DNA of 64,000 bases. Origin: Rhodospirillaceae bacterium UBA1479 (GTDB taxonomy: Bacteria > Pseudomonadota > Alphaproteobacteria > Rhodospirillales > Casp-alpha2). Under the pieces are notes generated by a model. That model was given only the letters and a program-made list of their open reading frames with translations, did not search any database and had not been told where the DNA came from. Made by a program: the position numbers and the translations under genes. The stretch lies in assembly GCA_002325375.1 (NCBI GenBank), contig DCRZ01000002.1, positions 372,001-436,000 on the forward strand, in the 5' to 3' direction. Shown here piece by piece: positions 18,618 to 26,308 of this stretch. How positions within the stretch are numbered: the stretch's first letter is position 1; each line of letters starts with the position of its first letter.

Positions 18618-19254
18618 GGCTTGGATAATATGTCGGTCGTTGTGCTTTGTTCTGCTTCCAGGACTCGCTGTATTCCAGAATGCGCGCGGTTTCGTCCGCG
18701 ACTTCCGGCCCTAGACTGCGCGACAGCAGATGTAGCGTGGCGTCGATGGCCAAGGCAACCCCCCCTCCCGTTAGGATCGCGCCGTTATCGACGATCAGCG
18801 CGTCCACAACCTTAACGGCCGGGTGTGCCGCCGCCAATAGATTGATCGGCGGCGTCTCGTCGCCCGATATCTCTTTTTTCGTCGTGGCCTGCAGGTTGTC
18901 GAGCAGCCCGGTCTTGGCCAGGATCATGGCGCCGGTGCAGACGGAGGCCACGGTTTCCGTGGCGGCGCGCTTGCGGATGAAGTCCGCAACCTCGGGAATC
19001 TTGCATTGCTCCGGCCATCCGGGGCCGCCGGAAACAATCAGGTAGTCCGCCGGGGGGCAATCGGAAAACCCGTAATTCGCCTGGACGATCATGCCGTTGG
19101 TGAGGGGAACGGGGCCGGCTTCCTGCGCCACCAGGTAGATTTCTATTTCCGGGGCGATCCGGCGCGCCATGGACAGGGTTCCGAAGGTGGCGCCCAGATC
19201 GATGGGCTCGACACCGTCATAGATGAAGATTGCAAAGCGTGGAGCGGCGGTCAT
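18601..19254 (-). CDS. DJ-1/PfpI family protein (isocyanide hydratase-like)
   Basis: 217 aa. Class I glutamine-amidotransferase-like fold with the nucleophile elbow Cys in TVASVCTGAMILAKTGLLD (~104), preceded by DYLIVSGGPGW, and LGATFGTLSMARRI near the N-terminus carrying the usual substrate-side Asp/Glu region. Relatives include isonitrile hydratase and AraC-type sensor domains. No HTH is attached here; instead the next gene is a separate HTH-cupin regulator. The reaction is not certain. Confidence 0.82.
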   Translation of the reverse strand: MTAAPRFAIFIYDGVEPIDLGATFGTLSMARRIAPEIEIYLVAQEAGPVPLTNGMIVQANYGFSDCPPADYLIVSGGPGWPEQCKIPEVADFIRKRAATETVASVCTGAMILAKTGLLDNLQATTKKEISGDETPPINLLAAAHPAVKVVDALIVDNGAILTGGGVALAIDATLHLLSRSLGPEVADETARILEYSESWKQNKAQRPTYYPSHAVTQ

Positions 19255-19269
19255 GGGGGGGTGTCTTCC

Positions 19270-19550
19270 GTTTCCTGTTTGGCCTGATGCAAGGCGGCTG
19301 CCGGGTCTGATTCGGAGGCGCGGAAAAGGATTTCCACCGGGGCGCCCGTGTTGCCGACTGTATTGATTAAATTGCCCTATATGTCAACTTTTTGAGCCGG
19401 CAGAAACTTTCAGGAAACTTTTTTCGGAAAGATGGTTTTAGAAAAAATATATTTATTTCAGATAATTGAATGAAATTCTGAGGAAAGAATGCCTTATGGC
19501 CAAACCTGTTTTTCTCTGCTTTTAGGTTTCCTGAAAATAAAAAAGTTGAC
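19270..19550. promoter_or_regulatory. Control region with nested inverted repeats upstream of DJ-1 and the TRAP operon
   Basis: The 663 bp between 19254 and 19918 contain no convincing gene. They hold GTTTCCTG (19270-19277) and two nested perfect 11-bp inverted repeats: GTCAACTTTTT (19383-19393) with AAAAAGTTGAC (19540-19550), and TTTCAGGAAAC (19408-19418) with GTTTCCTGAAA (19526-19536). A further TTTCAGGAAA (19908-19917) abuts the dctP ATG. Confidence 0.55.
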
Positions 19551-19917
19551 CAACAGGATACTATCAATCAACATTTTCGAAACCAAGAGGACAGAAACGC
19601 AAAGACGTTAACTGTGCCGCCGGGAGGCCTAACGAAGGGAGAATAAGATTTGCGCCGAAGGCGCATCGGATGCGGGGGCCAACTGTCCACTTCGTCCCGC
19701 AGACCAATCATATGCATACTGTGGGGTCGGCATCGCACCGACACGCTTATGGCCCATAACGTCTTGGGCCGGCAGCCGGCGGCATTTCGGGGACACGTCC
19801 CGCCACCGGTTCTGCTGCTTTCTCCGCAAGTACATACCCACGTGATAACGCCGTCCGGGGGTCGCGCAATGTGGCGCTAGATACCATTGCCAACAACCAG
19901 GATAGGATTTCAGGAAA

Positions 19918-20985
19918 ATGAGTCGCTTTCTCAGAGCTCTAAAACGTACCGCCGTCGCCGCCGCCGTTGGGGCGCTTGTCGTCTCCGTCAGCACGGCCGG
20001 GTTTGCGGATGACAAAAAAGTCCGCCTTAAGGTTCAAAGCTGGTTCCCGACCAAGGTTCCGCACGTCGGCAGCCAGATCAAGGATATCGCCGCCAGCGTC
20101 AGGGCGGTCACCGGCGGCAGCGTCAGCATGCAGTTGTTCGAGCCGGGCGCGCTCATTCCGCCGGCCGAATGCTTCGATTCCGTATCCAACGGCGCGGTCG
20201 ATGCCTGCTGGGGAATTTCCGGCTACTACTACGGCAAGAACCCGGCCCTGGCCGTATTCTCGGCCCTGCCTTTCGGCCCCCGCTGGCCCGAACTTCTGGC
20301 TTATTTCTTTGAAGGCGGCGGCAAGCAGCAATACGACGAGATCTATGCCCGCAACAACATCAAGGGGCTGATCTGCGGCGGCACCGTGGCCGAGGCGTCC
20401 GGCTGGTTCCGCAACGAAATCAAATCCGTCGAGGACTTCAAGGGCATCAAGATGCGGATCTTCGGCCTGGGCGGAAAGGTCATCGAGAAGCTCGGCGGCT
20501 CGGCCCAATTGCTGGCGGCCGGCGATATCTTCCCGGCCCTCGAACTGGGCACCATCGACGCCACGGAATTCGCCATGCCGGCGGTCGACCTGAAGCTCGG
20601 CTTCTATCAAGTGGCCAAGCACTACTATTTCCCCGGCTGGCATCAGCCGGCGACGCTGTACGAGGTGATCTTCAACATGGACAAGTGGAAATCCATGTCG
20701 AAGACCCAGCAGGCGCAGATCGAGGCGACCTGCGGCAACAATATCGGCCGCGCCATCGCGTTCGGCGAAGCGAACCAGTTCGAGGCCATGAAGACCCTGA
20801 AGGCCAAGGGCGTGACGATCCATCAGTGGTCGCCCGAAATCCTCGCCGCCTTCAAGACGGCCTGGGAAGAAGTGGTCGTCGAGGAATCCGCGAAGTCGCC
20901 CGAATTCAAGCAGGCCTATGACACCTATACGGCGTTCCGCAAGGAATACCGGCTGTGGGCGGATAACGGCTACATCAAGGAATAG
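19918..20985 (+). CDS. dctP: TRAP transporter substrate-binding protein DctP
   Basis: 355 aa with a signal peptide ending near TAGFADD (residue ~31). DctP fold: LKVQSWFPTKVPHVGSQI at the start of the mature protein, GLKMRIFG-type segment (FKGIKMRIFGLGGKVIEKLG), LELGTIDATEFAMPAVDLKLGF and FPGWHQPATLYEVIFN. These resemble TRAP proteins that bind keto or hydroxy acids, but the ligand cannot be named. First gene of a P-Q-M operon and followed by an intercistronic hairpin. Probably controlled by the XRE-cupin protein. Confidence 0.93.
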   Translation: MSRFLRALKRTAVAAAVGALVVSVSTAGFADDKKVRLKVQSWFPTKVPHVGSQIKDIAASVRAVTGGSVSMQLFEPGALIPPAECFDSVSNGAVDACWGISGYYYGKNPALAVFSALPFGPRWPELLAYFFEGGGKQQYDEIYARNNIKGLICGGTVAEASGWFRNEIKSVEDFKGIKMRIFGLGGKVIEKLGGSAQLLAAGDIFPALELGTIDATEFAMPAVDLKLGFYQVAKHYYFPGWHQPATLYEVIFNMDKWKSMSKTQQAQIEATCGNNIGRAIAFGEANQFEAMKTLKAKGVTIHQWSPEILAAFKTAWEEVVVEESAKSPEFKQAYDTYTAFRKEYRLWADNGYIKE

Positions 20986-21023
20986 CCGCCGGTCTCATCT
21001 GGGTTTTGCCAACCAGGCGAAAC

Positions 21024-21055
21024 GGGGCGGAGGGATGCCTCAATCCCTCCGCTCC
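21024..21055 (+). promoter_or_regulatory. Intercistronic hairpin between dctP and dctQ
   Basis: GCGGAGGGAT (21027-21036), loop GCCTCA, ATCCCTCCGC (21043-21052): a perfect 10-bp stem, extendable by three pairs including one G-U. No T-run. Position and form match the urtA-urtB hairpin, suggesting binding-protein mRNA protection. Confidence 0.65.
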
Positions 21056-21080
21056 GGAACCCGCCTGAAAAGGGGGCGTC

Positions 21081-21638
21081 GTGCGTCATCTGTTATCTGT
21101 CTCGAACATCCTTAAAAGGATCGTCACCGCCATCGGCAATGTCGCGGCCTGGTCCGCGGTTCTGCTGATGGCCGTCATTTTGTTCGATGTCGTGTCCCGG
21201 CGGTTCTTTTCCGTCGGGTCCTCCGAATTGCAGGAACTGGAATGGCACCTGCACACGGTGTTGTTCATGTTCTGCCTGGGCCTGGGCTATGTGCGAAACG
21301 CCCATGTGCGGATCGACATGCTTTGGGAAAACCTGGGGCCACGAACGAAATGCTGGATCGAGATCATCGGCATCCTGACGTTCATGATGCCGTTCTGCCT
21401 GGTCGTCATCTATTACGGCGGTGAGCTGACGCATCGGTCCTTCATCAAGGGCGAGGTATCGTCCTCGACCACCGGCCTGCCGTACCGCTGGCTCATCAAA
21501 TCGGCGATCCCGATCGGCATGTCCGTGCTGCTGATGGCCGGGGTCGCGGTGCTGCTGGAAAAGATCCACACACTCTGGACGTTTGCCCAAGGCGACGACG
21601 ACGGCGCTGGCTCCGGGCCGGACCTGGCGGAAACCTGA
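21081..21638 (+). CDS. dctQ: TRAP transporter small permease DctQ
   Basis: 185 aa, four predicted membrane segments (AWSAVLLMAVILFDVVSRRF first). The typical motif SSELQELEWHLHTVLFMFCLGLGY and VRIDMLWENL are present. GTG (21081) is the start. It links DctP to the DctM channel. The C-terminus is a short acidic tail (QGDDDGAGSGP). DctM follows after 58 bp. Confidence 0.9.
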   Translation: MRHLLSVSNILKRIVTAIGNVAAWSAVLLMAVILFDVVSRRFFSVGSSELQELEWHLHTVLFMFCLGLGYVRNAHVRIDMLWENLGPRTKCWIEIIGILTFMMPFCLVVIYYGGELTHRSFIKGEVSSSTTGLPYRWLIKSAIPIGMSVLLMAGVAVLLEKIHTLWTFAQGDDDGAGSGPDLAET

Positions 21639-21696
21639 TGATGTCCGCTCTTACCCATGCAAATCCCGCACCCATGAAAAACGAACCGAGGGGCCG

Positions 21697-23064
21697 ATGA
21701 CGTTCGTCGCCGAATACCTGCCTGCGATCATGTTCCTGACCCTGGCATTGCTGTTGTTCACGGGGTTTCCCGTCGCCTTCATTCTGGGGGGGATATCCCT
21801 GGTGTTCGGGTTCATCGGCCATGAACTGGACGTGTTCAATCTGGTCGAGTTCTACAACATCACGGCGCGCATCTGGGGCAGCGTGGCCGAGAAACCGATC
21901 CTGGTCGCCATCCCCATGTTCATCTTCATGGGCACGATGCTGGAAAAAAGCGGCGTGGCGACGGAATTGCTCGAATGCTTGCAGGTTTTGCTGCGGCGGG
22001 TGCCGGGCGGCCTGGCGATTTCCGTCACGGTCATGGGCACGGTGATGGCGGCGACCACGGGCATCGTCGGCGCCTCGGTGATCATGATGAGCCTGCTCGC
22101 CCTGCCGGTGATGCTGGATCGCGGCTACGACAAGCGTCTGGCGACGGCGACCATCGCGTCGTCGGGCACGCTCGGCATTCTGATTCCGCCCAGCATCATG
22201 CTGGTCATCCTGGCCAACATGCTGGCCGTTTCCGTGGGCACGCTGTTCATCGCGGCCCTGCTGCCGGGGTTGATGTTGGCTGGCTTGTACGTCCTGTTCA
22301 TCCTGGTCCTGTGTTGGTTCAAACCCGAACTCGCCCCGTCGATCGGCAGCGACGAAGGTCCCCGGGGGGCTGTGAACCTGACGGTCATGGTGATCAAAAG
22401 CTTCCTGCCGCCGGTGTTCCTGATGTTCATCGTGCTGGGGTCGATCTTCCTGGGCTGGGCGACGCCGACGGAAGCCAGCGGCGTCGGCGCCTTCGGGGCG
22501 GTCCTGCTGGCGGCCATGAAGGGCAAGCTGACCTGGGCCACCATGCGCGAGGTGGTCGCCGAATTCTCCATGACCAACGTGATGATCTTCATGATCTTCC
22601 TGGGGGCCACGGCGTTCTCCTATGTGTTCCGTTCCCTGGGCGGCGACGACATGATCGAAAGCGTCTTCACGGCCCTGGATATCGGACCCCATGGCGTCAT
22701 CTTCATCATGCTGGCGGTGATCTTCCTGCTCGGCTTCTTCTTCGACTGGATCGAGATCATCCTGATCGTCCTGCCCGTGTTCACGCCGATCGTCGAGGGC
22801 CTGGATCTGGCGGGTCATGTCAGCGCCGAAGACCTGCTGCCCTGGTTCGCGATCGCCGTCGCGGTCAACCTGCAGACCTCATACCTGACGCCGCCGTTTG
22901 GGATCACGCTGTTCTACATGAAGGGCATCGCCCCGCCTGGGGTACGCATGGGGCATATCTATGCCGGGATCATTCCTTTCGTCGGATTGCAGTTGATCGG
23001 TCTGGCGTTGGTGGTGCTGTTCCCGCAGATCGCCATGTGGCTGCCGCATCTGGTCTATGATTGA
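21697..23064 (+). CDS. dctM: TRAP transporter large permease DctM
   Basis: 455 aa from the ATG at 21697, after GAGGGG. About 12-13 membrane segments. Family features: LLLFTGFPVAFILGGISLVFGF, PMFIFMGTMLEKSGVA, ATTGIVGASVIMMSLLALP, ASSGTLGILIPPSIMLVILA and LTPPFGITLFYMKG. It imports the DctP ligand with Na+. End of the operon. Confidence 0.95.
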   Translation: MTFVAEYLPAIMFLTLALLLFTGFPVAFILGGISLVFGFIGHELDVFNLVEFYNITARIWGSVAEKPILVAIPMFIFMGTMLEKSGVATELLECLQVLLRRVPGGLAISVTVMGTVMAATTGIVGASVIMMSLLALPVMLDRGYDKRLATATIASSGTLGILIPPSIMLVILANMLAVSVGTLFIAALLPGLMLAGLYVLFILVLCWFKPELAPSIGSDEGPRGAVNLTVMVIKSFLPPVFLMFIVLGSIFLGWATPTEASGVGAFGAVLLAAMKGKLTWATMREVVAEFSMTNVMIFMIFLGATAFSYVFRSLGGDDMIESVFTALDIGPHGVIFIMLAVIFLLGFFFDWIEIILIVLPVFTPIVEGLDLAGHVSAEDLLPWFAIAVAVNLQTSYLTPPFGITLFYMKGIAPPGVRMGHIYAGIIPFVGLQLIGLALVVLFPQIAMWLPHLVYD

Positions 23065-23149
23065 TCTGGTGCGGGGAACGCCTGATTGGGTCCACGGCGG
23101 GCGATATTGCTGATAAAAGAAGGCGCATCGTTCACTATCGGAAATCGCC

Positions 23150-23548
23150 ATGAAGAACAGTTCCAAGAAGTTCAAGGTGTTCCGCGCGTCCGCCGGGCTC
23201 GGCCTGCGCGCCCTTCGGGATTTCAAGAAGGGCGAGGAGCTGATCGAATACACGGGCCCCCGCCTCAGCACCAAGAAAGGCGATGTGAAGCCGAACCGGT
23301 ATCTGTTCCAGTTGAATGACAAGCATTACATCGACGGCTCGCCGCGCTCCAACCTGGCGCGCTACATCAATCATTCCTGCCGGCCGAACGCCAAGGCGTT
23401 TGTCAGCCATGACGAGAAGCGCATCACCATCGAGGCGATCCGGCCGGTCAAGGCCGGTGAGGAAATCACCTACGATTACGGCAAGGAGTACTTCGAGGAA
23501 TATATCGCGCCGGTCGGCTGCCGATGCGTGAAATGCGCAGGCTCTTGA
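23150..23548 (+). CDS. SET-domain protein-lysine methyltransferase
   Basis: 132 aa: essentially a bare SET domain. SAGLGLRALRDFKKGEELIEYTG at the start, SAM/pseudoknot motif YINHSCRPNAKAF (~75), EITYDYG near 107 and a post-SET zinc-binding Cys cluster CRCVKC at the C-terminus (the fourth ligand presumably from the SET pseudoknot). Such proteins methylate lysines; bacterial targets are mostly unknown. Stand-alone gene with its own start after the TRAP operon (86-bp gap). Confidence 0.9.
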   Translation: MKNSSKKFKVFRASAGLGLRALRDFKKGEELIEYTGPRLSTKKGDVKPNRYLFQLNDKHYIDGSPRSNLARYINHSCRPNAKAFVSHDEKRITIEAIRPVKAGEEITYDYGKEYFEEYIAPVGCRCVKCAGS

Positions 23549-23623
23549 CGGCATTCTGAAAACGGGGACGATGGGGCCGGGCAAAACCAAGCCCGCAAGA
23601 AACGCCAGCCCGCAGGAAATACC

Positions 23624-24832
23624 ATGACCGATCTGGAATTCGCGGCCCGCATGGACCGCATCGAAACCTCGCCCTCCGCCGTGATGACGCAGCGCGCCCG
23701 CGAAATGAAGGAAGCGGGACGGGACATCATATCCCTGTCCTCGGGCCAGCCCGACTTTCCGACGCCGGACCATGTGATGGATGCGGCGATCCGGGCCATG
23801 CGCGAGGGCCAGACGACCTATACCCCCATCGCCGGGACCAACGCGCTGAAGGACGCCATCATCGCCAAGTTCAAGCGCGAGAACGGCCTGGAGTATACGC
23901 GCGACCACATCATCGTCGGCAACGGCGCCAAGCAGGTGATTTTCAACGCCTTCACCGCCGGAACCGATGACGGGGACGAGGTCGTCCTACCAGCGCCCTA
24001 CTATGTCGCCTATATCGACATGATCAAGTTCGCGGGCGGCGTGCCGGTGATCGTGCCCTGCCCGGAAGACCAGGATTTCAAGCTGACGCCGGACCAGTTG
24101 CGGGCGGCGATCACGCCGAAGACGCGCTGGCTGCTCCTGAACTCGCCCAACAACCCGACGGGGGCGGTTTACGAAGAGGCCGACCTGCGCGCCCTGGCCG
24201 ATGTGCTGCTGGACTATCCCCGCGTCGGCATCATCGCCGACGACATTTACGAGCACATCGCCTTCGATGGGCTGAAGTTCGCGACCATCGCCAAGGTGGA
24301 ACCGAAACTGTTCGACCGCACGGTGACCGTCAACGGCGTATCGAAAGCCTTCGCCATGACCGGCTGGCGCATCGGCTATGCCGGGGCCCATCCGTCCCTG
24401 GTCAAGCAGATGATCAAGCTGCAATCCCTGGTCACCGTGGGGGCGGCATCGGTCAGCCAGGCCGCCGCCGTGGAAGCCCTCAACGGGCCGCAGGACTATG
24501 TCGCCGAGCGTTCCAAATCCTTCGAGGACCGCCGCGATCTGGTCGTTTCCATGCTCAACCAGGCGCCGGGCATTTCCTGCCCCGTGCCGAAGGGCGCGTT
24601 CTACGTCTATCCCTCCTGCGCCGGGGTGATCGGCAAGACCACGCCGTCGGGCCAGGTGATCGAAAACGACCGCGACTTCGTCATGTACCTGCTGGAGACG
24701 GAGGGCGTGGCCACCGTTCACGGCGGGGCCTACGGGGTGTCGCCCTATTTCCGCATTTCCTACGCGGCGGCGGTCGAGGAACTGACCCAGGCCTGCGAGC
24801 GCATCCAGCGCGCCTGCGCGGCCCTGCGCTAG
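23624..24832 (+). CDS. Pyridoxal-phosphate aminotransferase class I/II (aspartate aminotransferase-like)
   Basis: 402 aa. Fold type I aminotransferase: ISLSSGQPDFPTPDHV near the N-terminus, NSPNNPTGAVYEE, the PLP lysine in VNGVSKAFAMTGWRIGYAG (~Lys242), and the substrate Arg in PYFRISYA. Closest in pattern to the AspC subfamily I-gamma of alphaproteobacteria. It could in principle supply the missing phosphonoacetaldehyde transamination step, but it looks like an aspartate transaminase and is 18 kb from the phosphonate genes. Confidence 0.92.
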   Translation: MTDLEFAARMDRIETSPSAVMTQRAREMKEAGRDIISLSSGQPDFPTPDHVMDAAIRAMREGQTTYTPIAGTNALKDAIIAKFKRENGLEYTRDHIIVGNGAKQVIFNAFTAGTDDGDEVVLPAPYYVAYIDMIKFAGGVPVIVPCPEDQDFKLTPDQLRAAITPKTRWLLLNSPNNPTGAVYEEADLRALADVLLDYPRVGIIADDIYEHIAFDGLKFATIAKVEPKLFDRTVTVNGVSKAFAMTGWRIGYAGAHPSLVKQMIKLQSLVTVGAASVSQAAAVEALNGPQDYVAERSKSFEDRRDLVVSMLNQAPGISCPVPKGAFYVYPSCAGVIGKTTPSGQVIENDRDFVMYLLETEGVATVHGGAYGVSPYFRISYAAAVEELTQACERIQRACAALR

Positions 24833-24866
24833 GGCATCCCGGTCCCGACTTCCCTTTTGGGCTGTG

Positions 24867-24881
24867 GCCCGTTAAACGGGC
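24867..24881 (+). terminator. Candidate terminator after the aminotransferase
   Basis: GCCCGT, loop TAA, ACGGGC forms a 6-bp stem; a short T-rich stretch (ATTCTTTT) follows ~6 nt later. Weak by usual standards. Confidence 0.4.
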
Positions 24882-24917
24882 GGCTCATTCTTTTGCGGAC
24901 CTTTGCGGGAAATCGAC

Positions 24918-25499
24918 ATGACCACGGAAACCGACCTTCTTGAGCGCAGCGCCGGCGTCTGCGAGCTTTGCGCCGCCGCCGATGATCTGGCGGTCCATGA
25001 CGTGCCGCCCGCGTCCAGGGGCACGGCGGATGACTGCGTTCTGCTTTGCGCCATCTGCCGGGCCCAGGTCGACGATCCCGCCGCCATGACGGCTGATCAC
25101 TGGCGGTGTCTGGCGGACAGCATGTGGAGCCCGGTGCCCGCGATCCAGGTCATGGCCTGGCGCATTCTGAACCGGTTCAAGGCCGAGGCCTGGGCGGCGG
25201 AACTTCTCGACCAGCTTTACCTGGATGATGAAACCCTGGCCTGGGCCCAATCGGGCGCGGCGGCCGCGGCCGATGACGACGGGGTGGTGCACCGCGATTG
25301 TCACGGCGCCGTGCTGGACGTCGGCGATACGGTGACCCTGATCAAGGACCTGACCGTCAAGGGCGCCAATTTCACGGCCAAGCGCGGCACCGCCGTGCGC
25401 GGCATTTCCCTGGTGCGTGACAACGCGGCGCAGATCGAAGGCCGGGTCAACGGCCAGCAGATCGTGATTTTGACCGAGTTCGTCAAGAAATCCGCCTGA
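24918..25499 (+). CDS. PhnA/YjdM-type zinc-ribbon protein
   Basis: 193 aa from the ATG at 24918; a TTG at 24903 is possible. Two Cys pairs near the N-terminus, CELC and CAIC, form a zinc ribbon as in PhnA proteins. The C-terminal ~70 residues (VVHRDCHGAVLDVGDTVTLI to VILTEFVKKSA) are the small SH3-like PhnA domain. Despite the name, PhnA (YjdM) has no demonstrated phosphonate-cleaving activity. Single gene; it should not be read as phosphonate metabolism because of the name alone. Confidence 0.88.
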   Translation: MTTETDLLERSAGVCELCAAADDLAVHDVPPASRGTADDCVLLCAICRAQVDDPAAMTADHWRCLADSMWSPVPAIQVMAWRILNRFKAEAWAAELLDQLYLDDETLAWAQSGAAAAADDDGVVHRDCHGAVLDVGDTVTLIKDLTVKGANFTAKRGTAVRGISLVRDNAAQIEGRVNGQQIVILTEFVKKSA

Positions 25500-25552
25500 T
25501 CCCTTCCATCGCCGCCGTTTCCTCCGGCCCCGTGTTCCGCTAGGCTTGGTCC

Positions 25553-26212
25553 ATGCGCGACGTGACCCTGACCTTCGACAATGGGCCCGAGCCCGACGTG
25601 ACGCCGGGGGTGCTCGACGTGCTGGCGCGCACGGGCGTGCCCGCGACCTTTTTCGTCCTCGGCCACAAGGTCGCCGACCCGGCCCGGCGCAAGCTGGCGG
25701 AGCGCGCGGCGGCCGAAGGCCATTGGATCGCCAATCATACCTATACCCACGAAACCCCCTTGGGGAACCTGCCGGGGGCGGACGTTCCCGAGGCCGAGAT
25801 CGGCCGCACCCAGGCCCTGATCGGCGATCTTGCCCATCCCGACAAGTTCTTCCGCCCGTTCGGCGGCGGCGGGGCGCTCGGCCCGCATCTGTTGAGCCGC
25901 CCGGTCGCCGATTATCTGATCGACGGCGGCTATACCTGCGTGCTGTGGAACGCCATCCCCCGCGACTGGGCGGAGCCGGAAATATGGGTCGAAACGGCCC
26001 TGGATCTCATTTCTCCTCTTGACCACGCATTGATTGTGGTTCACGACCTGCCGACGGGCGCCATGGCGCATCTGGAGCGCTTCATCGGCCGCGTTCGGGA
26101 CGCGGGCGGCGCCTTCCGCCAGGACTTTCCAGAGAATTGCGTGCCGCTCCGCCGGGGGCGGATTACGGGCGATTTCGGCGCCTGCGTTACCGAGACGGCC
26201 GGCGCCGCCTGA
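25553..26212 (+). CDS. Polysaccharide deacetylase family protein with TFDNGP motif
   Basis: 219 aa. NodB-homology fold: motif 1 is VTLTFDNGPEP (residues ~4-14), motif 2 is IANHTYTHE, motif 3 region FFRPFGGGG. The usual motif 1 is TFDDGP, in which the second Asp is a metal ligand; here it is Asn. The two metal-binding histidines remain (H-x3-H in NHTYTH). No signal peptide, so it is likely cytoplasmic, unlike most cell-wall deacetylases. Catalysis may be altered or on a different substrate. Confidence 0.82.
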   Translation: MRDVTLTFDNGPEPDVTPGVLDVLARTGVPATFFVLGHKVADPARRKLAERAAAEGHWIANHTYTHETPLGNLPGADVPEAEIGRTQALIGDLAHPDKFFRPFGGGGALGPHLLSRPVADYLIDGGYTCVLWNAIPRDWAEPEIWVETALDLISPLDHALIVVHDLPTGAMAHLERFIGRVRDAGGAFRQDFPENCVPLRRGRITGDFGACVTETAGAA

Positions 26213-26308
26213 GCCGCAGACCCGGTCGATACAGTACCAGCACACAACATTGAACCCCGGCGGCATCCCCAAGGAATGCCGCCCATTTGCAAAGTGAAAG
26301 AGACGGAC

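Noticed and set aside
19629..20015. Frames in the gap before dctP
   Set aside because: Overlap the dctP signal peptide region, no ribosome-binding site or family match.
24918..25499. Reading PhnA as part of a phosphonate pathway with the PEP mutase genes
   Set aside because: PhnA/YjdM-type proteins lack shown phosphonate activity and the gene is ~19 kb away.
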